Shown one piece after another: positions 1 to 8,777 of a stretch of DNA of 19,055 bases. The stretch spans positions 39,231 to 58,285 of the forward strand of contig NWUY0300008400.1 in NCBI GenBank assembly GCA_004151065.3. The letters run 5' to 3'. The stretch is from Larix sibirica (taxonomy: Eukaryota > Streptophyta > Pinopsida > Pinales > Pinaceae). The notes beneath the pieces are model-generated. The model saw only the letters and a list, made by a program, of their open reading frames with translations. It was not told the origin of the DNA and did no database searches. Position 1 is the first letter of the stretch. Every line of letters begins with the position of its first letter. Made by a program: the position numbers and the translations under genes.

Positions 1-125
1 CTTGATCTATCAAGTGCCAAGAGGGATCAAATCCCTTGAGGTGCAAACCTTTTTTAGAGTGCAAAACATAAGGAAAGTTTTGCAAGTTGAGGGATTTGAT
101 CCCTCTTGGCACTTTATAGATCTAG
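1..125. repeat. Foldback (inverted repeat) of about 125 bp
   Basis: Positions 1-52 pair with 74-125 at about 45 of 52 positions. One stretch is perfect for 25 bp (12-36 with 90-114), leaving a loop of about 21 nt. The arms reach the first base of the window, so the element may extend further left and no target-site duplication can be tested. It could be a MITE or foldback transposon, or a young hairpin of the kind that gives rise to plant small RNAs. The sequence alone cannot separate these. There is no coding potential. Confidence 0.85.
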
Positions 126-590
126 AGTTAAGATGAATCTAGGTTGGTTCTAATCGTGGGGGGTCACATCAAAATTTTAGATGTTCATCGATATGTATAT
201 GCATATTTTTTAAATGAATTTGATCTTTGAAATTTATGAAATATCATTTCATTTTCACCAAGAAAAATATTGTTTCTTGTTATTCAAAAAGTATGAATCA
301 AAGATAAAATATTAACTGTCTCACTGACCAAAAAATACCAATTCATTAACAGACTGCTCAAATCACTAAGACAAAAGGACTCCTAAATGACCCACATGTA
401 CCAAATACTATTATGTTCATGCTTATTCTCAAACTCAAAAAAATTTGTCAACAAAAACCTTAATCCCCCAACCACAACTCAAGGCCCATAACTCTAAATC
501 TAATTACAAAAAATATAACTTAATAAATAAACAATCAACCTTATATACTTTAACAAAACCCAGAGATCCAAAAGCACCAAGAATAATATG
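126..590. other. AT-rich stretch without a gene
   Basis: No supported coding frame or RNA gene is seen. The part nearest 590 is probably the 3' untranslated tail of the minus-strand LINE, because the RNase H frame ends at 648. No clear poly(A) tail (poly-T on this strand) or target-site duplication marks the LINE's 3' end. Confidence 0.5.
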
Positions 591-647
591 TTGGACAAAC
601 TAGTAGGCTTGGAGATAGCCCTTTCATATCACAAGGTGATCTTGGCA

Positions 648-1226
648 TTATTCATAGAACAATTGGCCCTCCATCAGTCCAATAAATTTTTTGGACAAAG
701 TATCAACTTCAGAGTTAAAATGCCTATAAATATGCATAAATTTTATATTATTGAACTTTGTCTAATGCTCCCTAATCTTGTGCATCCAATCAGCCAATAT
801 AGCCACCTGTAGATTTTATTTCTTGGTTGCCCAATCAATGATCACTTTGGATTCACTTGCCACCTGTAAAGACAAAAAACCTTTGTACAAAGAAAAATGA
901 AGCAACCCCGAAAGTGCCAAAATTTCTTCTCTCGTGTTAGTTCCTTCACTACAACCCATCCACATATGAAACCTATAATTATCTCTAATGCTAATAACCA
1001 TGCCAGAACCACAATGCCCCAACTGTGAAGCTCCATCAAAGAAAACAATAGGTTCATTTTTTGAAAAGGAAATCGCGGTGATGTTTATGGGAATTTTCAC
1101 CTCAGTATTTTTATGATACTGTTTGTACACCCCCACAATGTTGGAGCTTACTTTGAGAATAATTTTTTGGCCATTATAAAAAAATACCATATTCATATGT
1201 CTCCAAATCCCCCAAATAATATACAA
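648..1226 (-). pseudogene. LINE RNase H domain (3' end of ORF2), decayed
   Basis: This is the C-terminal domain of the LINE polyprotein, which would degrade the RNA strand of the RNA/DNA hybrid. Visible motifs in order are the FFDGAS block with the first catalytic Asp, TREEILALSGLL with the catalytic Glu, SESKVIIDW, and after a stop YRHFNSEVDTLSK with the last Asp. The third acidic position is Glu where GDSK with Asp is usual in plant RNase H. An in-frame TAA follows IIDWATKK at about 816-818 and a TAG lies further on in IREH*TKFNN. The frame ends at 648-650. The zinc-knuckle domain lies directly upstream in reading order. Confidence 0.8.
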
Positions 1227-1267
1227 AGGAAAGTCTACGAAATTAACAACATTTGCAGCCTAGTGGG

Positions 1268-1471
1268 CTAAAATTCCTTCAAAAGTACCTTATGCCCAGC
1301 TGATAAAATATTAAAACTCAAAGCTACTTCCAACCACACTTGTTGAGCAAACAAACATTGAACAAATAGGTGGTCCGTCGATTCAACATCTCTTTTACAT
1401 AAAGAACAACAATTTGGTCCAATACCTCCTATTTTAAGAAAAATATCCCAAGTCAATACTTTATTCTCCAA
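1268..1471 (-). pseudogene. LINE zf-RVT zinc-binding domain, decayed
   Basis: The 67-residue frame contains the block typical of plant LINE polyproteins between RT and RNase H: ENKVLTWDIFLKIGGIGPN, then a knuckle CSLC-x8-H-x4-C (with the extra preceding Cys it reads C-x3-C-x8-H-x4-C), then FAQQVWLEV. The family (zf-RVT) is thought to bind nucleic acid during target-primed reverse transcription. The frame is cut by a stop at its end and is out of phase with neighbouring fragments. Confidence 0.85.
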
Positions 1472-2633
1472 ATCTCACCAATAGAAACACTTCAATTTAT
1501 AGGAGCATTCCACTTCCATAATATTTTATGCCACCATTTTTCCTCAACTTCCAAGCAAGAAAAATATTAAATAGAATCATAGGCCATTTTAACATTTACC
1601 CAACTTGTAGAAACGTTCTAAGACCAAACAATTTCATCTTCCAACTCTGACATCCTGATCCCACAGTGATTTAATCATTTTATAAAACATTCCCATTTTG
1701 TAGCAGAGTCTCTTTCCAGCTCCAAATCCTCAGCAAGTAACCAATACTAAGAGGTTGAAGGCCTTGGATCAGGTCTTTTCATCCAGAAACTTGATACCCA
1801 GGTTATTCAAAGATAGAAAAATGTCAATTGAAAGCTTATATATCCCTTCTCCACCAATAAAATATCCACACCTAGTTTAAAATGACTCCCATTTCCAACC
1901 TTCCACGTAAGCCATAAACCCAATCTAGGAAAATAGGCATTCAAACCACTCCATATATTTGAAGCCAAATATCCCTTTTTGTTTCTCTTCTTGATCCAAT
2001 CAATCATAGGTTTATTATTAAGTATTTTTTCTGGATAATTTCACTCCATAAACCTTTTCCAACTAAGCCTCTCTAGGGACTCTTCATAGCCAAAGCTTGT
2101 CTGATCCAGTAGATGCTTTTTCAGTCCTCAACCCCCAAACTTCTTTGGAGCAGAAATATTTTCCCATTTGATCAGATGAACCCCTTTTACTTTTCCTATG
2201 TGTCCATAAGAAAATGATAATCTTCTGTCTGATTTTATTTAAAATAGATTTTTGTATTTTGGCTAAGGATAGCCAATACACATGAATATTATCTAGGATT
2301 CATTTTCATAATACTAGTCTTCCCCCAAGGGAAATCCATCTAAAACACTTGTTTTCCACTTTCTTTTCTACCTTCTTTAACAACCACAACCAACATTCTT
2401 TCAAGCAATTATTTGGCTTCATAAAGTAACCTAAATGCTTGAAACTTAAATTAATTGCTTCCATAGGAAAGGGGAAGAAACCATGAACCTATTCCAGTAC
2501 TTCCTCATCTACCCCAATCATAAGAAAACAAGATTTGTGTATACTAATCTCCATATCGGTAGCATCACATAAATACTTTATTATCTCCTGGTAAGCTCTC
2601 CATTCCTTTTTAGTCCCAATGCTAAAAATTAGT
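1472..2633 (-). pseudogene. LINE ORF2 post-RT (thumb/connector) region, decayed
   Basis: Several short frames preserve the connector that follows the RT palm in plant LINEs. YWLSLAKIQKSILNKIRQ and FLWTHRKSKRG lie at about 2084-2281, with the usual follow-on (GLK/EDL-type block) in another frame. DWIKKRNKKGYLASNIW and WLTWKVGNGSHFKLG lie at about 1807-2007. Frameshifts and stops separate the pieces. In reading order it continues directly from the RT copy at 2634-4178 and leads into the zinc knuckle. Confidence 0.75.
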
Positions 2634-4178
2634 ACATCATATACAAACAAAAGATGGGTAATAAAATGACAAGAAGATATTTATACCCCCTTGATTCTCC
2701 CTTCCCTTTTTTCCTGTTCTATTAACCTAATCAGTCCTTCCACAATTAACATAAAAGGTAATGGAGATAATGGGCATCCCTGTTTGAGGCTCTTATAACT
2801 TTTAAAGAACCTGGAAGGTGTTCCATTTATGAGAACAACAAAAATTCACAGAAGTCACACATCCCATGATTTAGTCTATCACTTCTGAGCTTAAGCCAAT
2901 TTGCATAAGAACTAACCTTAAAAAAAGTCCAGTCCACTTTATCATATGCCTTTACCAAGTCCATCTTCAAGATCAAGGCACCCAAATTCTTAACCTTAAT
3001 TGAATGGAGACTCCCTTGAGTAACTCCAAAAGCATAAGAAATTTGTCTGTTTTTTAAAAAGCCAAATTATTCTTTAGACATGCATTCTACCAATCTTGGT
3101 TTGATTCTATTTGCAGACACTTTTGCTATGACTTTGTAGATTGGGTTACAAAGGGAGATAGTTCTAAAATCGTTAAAAGAAACAATATTGGAACTTTTAG
3201 GGATAAGTGAAATAAAGCTAGCATTAATGGCACCTAGAACATTCCCTTGAAATCTAGATTCTTCCATCACCTTCAGTAAGTCTCCTCCTAGAATGTAAAA
3301 AAAATACAAAAAAAAACTCCATAGTCCAACCGTTCGGGCCTGGACTCTTTGACTTAGAAAATTTCTTTAATATTTATTCAATTGATTTCAGAGATATAAG
3401 ATCCCCTAATCTTTGACCATCTTCATTAGATAAAAACCTGGGAAAACATCGAATGAATTTCATTTGAGCCCCTCTATTATTCATACCTGGGTTCTGAAAA
3501 GGTGAACCAAAGTGTGCTACTGCAGCATCTTCCATCCCTTTTTGTGAAGAGACTTTATTCCCATTGTGATCAAATATATCCCAGATAGAATTGATATTTC
3601 TTCCCTGATCAACATATTTGTGATAAAAATTTGTGTTTTGATCCCCTTGAGCTAGCCATATACCCCTACTTTTCAGTCTCCATGTTTCCTCCTCTATCCC
3701 CATAATCCACATTTGTTTAGCCTCTAGAATATCGAAGTGATCTTTTTCCTGCTCAAAAATTATCCCCGTGATGTTTCTAGAAAAGGTGGAATGAATCTCT
3801 TCCTCAATCTTAATTAACTCTTGTTTTAAATCATTTTTTTTCTTCTTCTCCCATTGAACTACTTCAAATTTGAATACTTGCAATTTATAAACCAATTGTT
3901 GCATCAAAGTACCATCATTACAATGAACCATTTCTCTCCACTTATACCTAACGAAGGTAGTAAAATATTTCTCTTCATTTCATGTATGAATAAATTTGAA
4001 GGGATATTTAATCCTGAATGAATCAACTTCCAATTTGAGACATATATGCATGTGATCAAATTTTTTTACATTCACAACCCATGATTTAAATTGCTCCACA
4101 CTGTCAGGTAACCCATCAATCATAAAAAAATATATCCAATTGCTTAGCTACCATTGTTGTACCTATTCTCCCATTCCT
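2634..4178. repeat. Direct duplication of the LINE RT section, copy 1
   Basis: This 1545-bp segment matches 4180-5723 from end to end. By eye I count about 23 substitutions and a one-base homopolymer indel, about 1.5% divergence. The copies abut with a single N between them. Both ends of the duplication coincide with the N junction. Confidence 0.95.
2640..3931 (-). pseudogene. LINE reverse transcriptase, copy 1, decayed
   Basis: In reading order the frame at 3931-3374 covers the linker and N-terminal RT region, with WLAQGDQNTNFYHKYVDQGR (typical LINE GDxNTxFFH motif). It then stops where copy 2 has a Glu codon (GAA to TAA). The frame at 3309-3067 holds the LIPKS...FRTISLCNPIYKVIAK..NR block (RT motifs 1-2). 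After another stop the KMDLVKAYDKVDW palm motif and LKQGCPLSPL follow in other frames. The catalytic FADD-type motif is degraded to FVYDV near 2640. The fragment is not functional. Confidence 0.85.
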
Positions 4179-4179
4179 N
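4179..4179. other. Single ambiguous base (N) at a duplication junction
   Basis: This is the only N in the window. It lies exactly between the two RT copies, which suggests a scaffolding join with a token gap rather than a random ambiguous call. Confidence 0.95.
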
Positions 4180-5723
4180 ACATCATATACAAACAAAAGA
4201 TGGGTAATAAAATGACAAGAAGATATTTATACCCCCTTGATTCTCCCTTCCCTTTTTTCCTATTCTATTAACCTAATCAGTCCTTCCACAATTAACATAA
4301 AAGGTAATGGAGATAATGGGCATCCCTGTTTGAGGCTCCTATAACTCTTAAAGAACCTGGAAGGTGTTCCATTTATGAGAACAACAAAAATTCATAGAAG
4401 TCACACATCCCATTATTTAGTCTGTCACTTCTAAGCTTAAGCCAATTTGCATAAGAACTAACCTTAAAAAAAGTCCAGTCCACTTTATCATATGCCTTTA
4501 CCAAGTCCATCTTCAAGATCAAGGCACCCAAATTCTTAACCTTAATTGAATGGAGACTCCCTTGAGTAACTCCAAAAGCATAAGAAATTTGTCTGTTTTT
4601 TAAAAAGCCAAATTATTCTTTAGACATGCATTCTACCAATCTTGGTTTGATTCTATTTGCAGACACTTTTGCTATGACTTTGTAGATTGGGTTACAAAGG
4701 GAGATAGTTCTAAAATCGTTAAAAGAAACAATATTGGAACTTTTAGGGATAAGTGCAATAAAGATAGCATTGATGGCACCTGGAACATTCCCTTGAAATC
4801 TAGATTCTTCCACCACCTTCAGTAAGTCTCCTCCCATAATGTAAAAAAAATACAAAAAAAACTCCATAGTGCAGCCGTTCGGGCCTGGACTCTTTGACTT
4901 AGAAAATTTCTTTAATATTTCTTCAATTGATTTTAGAGATATAAGATCCCCTAATCTTTGACCATCTTCATTAGATAAAAACCTGGGAAAACATCGAATG
5001 AATTTCATTTGAGCCCCTCTATTATTCATACCTGGGTTCTGAAAAGGTGAACCAAAGTGTGCTACTGCAGCATCTTCCATCCCTTTTTGTGAAGAGACTT
5101 TATTCCCATTGTGATCAAATATATCCCAGATAGAATTGATATTTCTTCCCTGATCAACATATTTGTGATAAAAATTTGTGTTTTGATCCCCTTGAGCTAG
5201 CCATATACCCCTACTTTTCAGTCTCCATGTTTCCTCCTCTATCCCCATAATCCACATTTTTTTAGCCTCTAGAATATCGAAGTGATCTTTTTCTTGCTCA
5301 AAAATGATCCCCGTGATGTTTCTAGAAAAGGTGGAATGAATCTCTTCCTCAATCTTAATTAACTCTTGTTTTAAATCATTTTTTTTCTTCTTCTCCCATT
5401 GAACTACTTCAAATTTGCATACTTGCAATTTATAAACCAATTGTTGCATCAAAGTACCATCATTACAATGAACCATTTCTCTCCACTTATACCTAACGAA
5501 GGTAGTAAAATATTTCTCTTCATTTCATGTATGAATAAATTTGAAGGGATATTTAATCCTGAATGAATCAACTTCCAATTTGAGACATATATGCATGTGA
5601 TCAAATTTTTTTACATTCACAACCCATGATTTAAATTGCTCCACACTGTCAGGTAACCCATCAATCATAAAAAAATATATCCAATTGCTTAGCTACCATT
5701 GTTGTACCTATTCTCCCATTCCT
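4180..5723. repeat. Direct duplication of the LINE RT section, copy 2
   Basis: This 1544-bp segment is the second copy of 2634-4178. Its high-coordinate end runs on into the endonuclease region of the LINE, while copy 1's low-coordinate end runs on into the thumb region. Removing either copy restores one canonical LINE. Confidence 0.95.
4190..5476 (-). pseudogene. LINE reverse transcriptase, copy 2, best-preserved part of the element
   Basis: The frame at 5476-4613 is the longest open frame in the window (287 codons). In order it shows the Lys-rich linker with WEKKKKND, the WLAQGDQNTNFYHKYVDQGR motif, KSKSPGPNGCTMEFF (SPGPDG-type motif), then NAIFIALIPKSSN..FNDFRTISLCNPIYKVIAK..NRIKP and a stop after VECMSKE. 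Continuing downstream are the palm Asp motif KMDLVKAYDKVDW and the SLKQGCPLSPL block, then a degraded FVYDV in place of F-A-D-D. These are non-LTR RT motifs. The ATG at 5476 is internal to the ancestral ORF2, not a true start. Confidence 0.9.
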
Positions 5724-6269
5724 TTAGGTGGGGATCGAGGTAAGTGGAACAACATCAATAAGATTTGAATTTTGAAAAATATGATTGAAAAATCTCTACA
5801 AATGGTCTAGGCAAGGGTGAGAACCCTATGTTTCGCTATCTGAAGTAGTGAGGTTATGGTCATCCCCAAGAATCAAGGAGGACTCTATCATCAGACCATT
5901 ATCCACTAGTTCCCCCCAAAAATCCTATCTTCCAACATAACGCCTATAGCAATTTACAATCTTTAAATTTTTATTTAGGTCCCTTAAATGACCCACCAAA
6001 AGGATCCCTGCACAAAACATATAAGGACTAAGGTTATCAATTTTAGGGTTCCAAGCAAAAACTAAACCCCCAGATTGCCCATTAGCATCCACTGAGCAAC
6101 ATTCCCAAATAGGAAGAAGTTTTAAAAAAAATTCCCTTGCTTTTGAGCAAATCACCATCTTCTCTTGAATAAGAAGAATATCCAGATTTGTCACTTCCAA
6201 CAGTCTTTTGAGAGCATTATACTTAGGAGTGATCCCTATTCCTCTCACATTAAAGGACATAATAATCAT
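5477..6269 (-). pseudogene. LINE ORF2 start: AP endonuclease domain, decayed
   Basis: ORF2 begins at the ATG at 6269-6267. The first 114 codons carry the apurinic endonuclease hallmarks: MSFNVRGIG (usual N-V-R-G), DILLIQEK (catalytic Glu in QE), SGGLVFAWNPK and the NCY block, then a TAG at 5925-5927. The same frame continues below the stop with a LILGDDHNLT stretch (GDFN-type motif), a stop where the Trp of the usual TWRNGR motif is expected, then RNGRIG and KQLDIFF. After that the frame shifts. The enzyme would nick target DNA to prime reverse transcription. Confidence 0.85.
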
Positions 6270-6271
6270 TA
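6267..6271 (-). promoter_or_regulatory. TAATG stop-start overlap between LINE ORF1 and ORF2
   Basis: On the minus strand the ORF1 stop TAA (6271-6269) and the ORF2 start ATG (6269-6267) share one A. This overlap type supports termination-reinitiation translation of a downstream ORF in some non-LTR retrotransposons (the SART1 UAAUG case is established). A second ATG lies three codons later in ORF2 (M-I-I-M). Confidence 0.6.
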
Positions 6272-6754
6272 AGGAACAATCTCAAAGGCCTTCTCTGCTC
6301 TAAGAGCCTTAAATTGATCAATCTTAACTCCTATAGGAAATGTTTCAAAAGAGCATCGTTTTATTGGAACCTGGATGGAATTTATGGATTTTGATGAGTC
6401 TAAGACATCAAACCCACCCTGCACAGTCCCTACATTGATATTTTTTCCTTTCCCTACAAGTTTCTTCCTCAAAGCAACATTTGGATAGATTAATTGGTCT
6501 CTAGAAACGTCTACCTTAGTCCTAGACTTTGATGAAGTGAAGACGTGCAGTGATTTCTTTTGGAGAATATATTTACAAGATGAGACTAATATATTTACCA
6601 TAGAATCCAAAGAAACTCCATTCTCCACAAGGTTTGACCTACAACCGACCCCCCTAAAATCATTCATCCCAAAAACCTTCCCTTTAACCATCACAAGGCT
6701 CTTTAAAGACTTTGGGTTACAAACAAAGTTTACAAAGGAGCCATCAATCTATAA
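6269..6754 (-). pseudogene. C-terminal tail of LINE ORF1 (partial)
   Basis: An open frame of about 160 codons ends with the TAA at 6271-6269. It has no recognised domain; it is Ser/Lys-rich and ends KALRAEKAFEIVP. Its position immediately before the endonuclease ORF, and its overlap with the ORF2 start, make it the tail of ORF1, the RNA-binding protein of L1-type elements. Further upstream the frame meets stops and no zinc knuckle is seen, so the N-terminal part is missing or decayed. The GTG/ATG near 6694 is not necessarily a true start. Confidence 0.6.
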
Positions 6755-6760
6755 TCAAAA

Positions 6761-6895
6761 TACCACTATCAAGAAGGCCAGTTCAAAAGTTAGTTGATGA
6801 ATAAGTTGAATACTAATAAAGTGAAAATGTTCAATGGTGAAGAAGGGTGAATATTAAGAAAGTAATAGGATGCATATAATAAATAATAGATAGAT
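6761..6895. other. Short AT-rich spacer, nothing recognised
   Basis: No frame, repeat or RNA signal is supported between the LINE remnant and the tandem duplication that follows. Confidence 0.4.
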
Positions 6896-7140
6896 TACAC
6901 AATGATCAATATAAATATGAATTATTCAACTTTTTTTTATCCACACCTACTAGATTTCCCATTTTTTCATATTGATCATATAAGAAAGGAAGTTGTTTTC
7001 AAAGATCATTCAAACCATTAACTTGAGAAATTGCAATAAAATTCACACCCTACCTCTTTTGCTTTCCAATATCAATTGTTTCTTTCTTCAACATACTTAT
7101 ATGTTTCTCATAATTCTATTTATATTATAATGTTTCATGC
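6896..7140. repeat. 245-bp tandem duplication, unit 1
   Basis: The unit starts TACACAATGATCAATATAAA and is repeated immediately at 7141. Only scattered substitutions separate the copies. Unit 1 ends ATGTTTCATGC and unit 2 ends ATGTTGCATGC. It is noncoding and AT-rich. Confidence 0.9.
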
Positions 7141-7389
7141 TACACAGTAATCAATGTAAATATGACTTATTCAAATTTTCTTTAACCACACCTACTAGCT
7201 TTCCCATTTTTTCATATTGATCATATAAGAAAGGAAGTTGTTTTCAAAGATCATTCAAACCTTTAACTTGAGAAATTGCAGTAAAATTCACACCGTACCT
7301 CTTTTGCTTTCCAATATCAATTGTTTCTTTCTTCAACATACTTATATGCTTCTCATAATTCTATTTATATTACAATGTTGCATGCTATT
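7141..7389. repeat. 245-bp tandem duplication, unit 2
   Basis: Second head-to-tail copy of the preceding unit. It shares long identical runs such as the stretch around CATATTGATCATATAAGAAA. The copies are too similar to be as old as the surrounding decay. Confidence 0.9.
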
Positions 7390-7408
7390 GGCTTTAATGC
7401 AATGTATA

Positions 7409-7422
7409 TATCAATTCATTAT
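7409..7422. repeat. Target-site duplication, left copy
   Basis: The 14-bp sequence TATCAATTCATTAT is repeated exactly at 7535-7548 and brackets the short SINE-like insertion. Confidence 0.75.
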
Positions 7423-7440
7423 GTGTGTGTGTGTGTGTGT
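7422..7440. repeat. (TG)9 microsatellite
   Basis: This is a pure TG run followed by AAGTAAGT. It forms the 3' tail of the SINE-like element on the minus strand. Confidence 0.95.
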
Positions 7441-7534
7441 AAGTAAGTACCCACGAGGATTTGATCTTGTGACATTTCATTTATAAATTCTCATCTCATT
7501 TACTCAATACCAATTTCTCTACCCCCCGTGGGCC
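7423..7534 (-). mobile_element. 112-bp tRNA-derived SINE-like element with an (AC)n tail
   Basis: The element lies exactly between 14-bp direct repeats. On the minus strand it begins GGCCCACGGGGGG, a weak Pol III A-box-like start. At 7467-7457 it has AGATCAAATCC, close to the B-box consensus GGTTCGANNCC. It ends in ACTTACTT followed by (AC)9. At 112 bp it is short for a plant SINE, and it ends in a dinucleotide repeat rather than poly(A) or poly(T). The insertion itself is well supported by the target-site duplication; the tRNA ancestry is inferred from the B-box alone. Confidence 0.6.
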
Positions 7535-7548
7535 TATCAATTCATTAT
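7535..7548. repeat. Target-site duplication, right copy
   Basis: Exact repeat of the 14 bp at 7409-7422. Confidence 0.75.
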
Positions 7549-8196
7549 ATACATCTTAACATAATAACAAGAAAACAAGATGAATACAAAGGTTTAAATT
7601 TGCAATAAATACTAACAAATGAATCACACCCAAGAAAAGAATGCGTTAAACTTCAACTTATAACCAAGGACCTCTTTTGCAACATTATAATATGCATTTT
7701 GAAATTGTTTTGCACTCTATTATTGTTAAAGCCATTTTACTCTATAATTTTCACTAGATCAATTTTCTCTGTATAATTTCTTAAAGCAATGCACTTAATC
7801 ATTTTGTATTGCATCACCATTGAAATCAATGCACCCTATATTTTGTGTTATATGATTGTTAAAATCCATGCAACTACTCGATAGCTCTTAAGTATATTTC
7901 ATACACATCATTTGTTGTATCGATGCTAAAATTAATGGACTATATTATCAATATAAAAGCAATGGAACAATTTCCATTTTTTTATTATACAAAGTCCATT
8001 CTTAAAACTGAGTTGCTATTTTTTAATATGTAACTTCTTACAAATAGAAGTACCATTATCTAGAAATGTTTTTTTGCTTAATTCAAATAATTACGTTATT
8101 TTATTAATAATGGATTACAAATCCTACATAATGGAAGACTCTCTTGCCCTAATAAGAAATAATGTCTTATTTATTTATTTTTTATCCATTTCAACG
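7549..8196. other. AT-rich region, nothing recognised
   Basis: Short frames in this stretch have no recognisable composition or motifs. No RNA gene or convincing repeat is seen. Several phrases of the form 'aa(t/a)gcaatgcac' recur loosely (about 7740-7930), but I cannot define a unit. Confidence 0.4.
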
Positions 8197-8380
8197 TGTG
8201 TTTCCTCCTTGGAGGTCACAGGTTCAAATTTAGAGGGGGGAGGGTATGCACACCTCCATAGGCTAAAACAGTCAAATTATTGTGTGGAATACCTTGTATC
8301 ACAAACAAGGGGGTCTCATACACCAAATTGGTGTCTCGCTTATCCCTAACCTTAAAAAATTATTATTATTTATTATTACT
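8197..8380 (+). mobile_element. tRNA-derived SINE-like element with a (TTA)n tail
   Basis: GGTTCAAATTT at 8221-8231 is a good Pol III B-box match, preceded by GGAGGTCACA. A unique body of about 120 bp follows and the element ends in CCTTAAAAAATTATTATTATT. The order (B-box, body, A/T-rich simple tail) is that of a plant SINE. The A-box region is diverged or missing and I could not fix a target-site duplication because both flanks are TTA-rich. The frames overlapping it are not coding. Confidence 0.5.
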
Positions 8381-8777
8381 TTTATGACTCACTCCATCGA
8401 AACAATAAAACTTTCATTAAAATTTCCTATGCTTTTAGGGTCCCGTTATTTTTTTCTTTCACAAGAACGGGTACCATTTGTAATTATAAAGAGGTTGTTG
8501 GAAATCCATATAGATGAAATAGTACAAAATGTTTAAATTTATCAAAAAAAATCTATGCATATCTTTTCAAAACCAAAAAAATTTATCCTTAGAGGACCTT
8601 ATCTTACAGAGCCTATGCTATTCATAACATATTTGTAACTATATTGTCTAATGTATAACCATAATAACATAATACATGTGAATTGCATATAGAAATTTAA
8701 GAGAAAAATTTGTGGCCATTATGGGCCTCCTCCATTTACACATCTTATTTCTCTTAGCCTTGTTCCTCTTTCTCTTT
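8381..8777. other. Gene-free stretch
   Basis: No coding motif is seen. The part adjoining 8778 continues the minus-strand frame of the neighbouring block for a few Glu/Lys-rich codons (KEKEEQG) before stops, so the decayed coding block probably extended in here. Confidence 0.4.

Larger units (their letters stand above)
590..6760 (-). mobile_element. Decayed L1-type LINE carrying an RNase H domain
   Basis: Read from 6760 down to about 590, the domain order is ORF1 tail, AP endonuclease, reverse transcriptase, zf-RVT zinc knuckle, RNase H. This is the order known for plant L1-clade LINEs that acquired an extra RNase H. Each domain is recognisable, but the frame is broken many times by stops and frameshifts, so the element is dead. 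The ORF1 N-terminal half and 5' UTR are not seen above about 6760, so the copy is probably 5'-truncated. The RT portion is duplicated in this assembly; counting one copy, the element is about 4.6 kb. Family assignment rests on motif recognition, not on alignment. Confidence 0.9.

Noticed and set aside
588-812. 74-codon plus-strand frame
   Set aside because: It is the antisense shadow of the LINE RNase H tail.
4613-5476. A 287-codon open frame that could be called a gene
   Set aside because: It is an internal piece of LINE ORF2 with RT motifs. Its ATG is not the ORF start, and its flanks are broken.
6537-6797. 86-codon plus-strand frame
   Set aside because: Antisense to the LINE ORF1 tail, with no motif.
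8211-8240. A tRNA gene around the GGTTCAAATTT box
   Set aside because: No cloverleaf can be drawn: the acceptor and anticodon arms are absent and only the B-box-like part is present.
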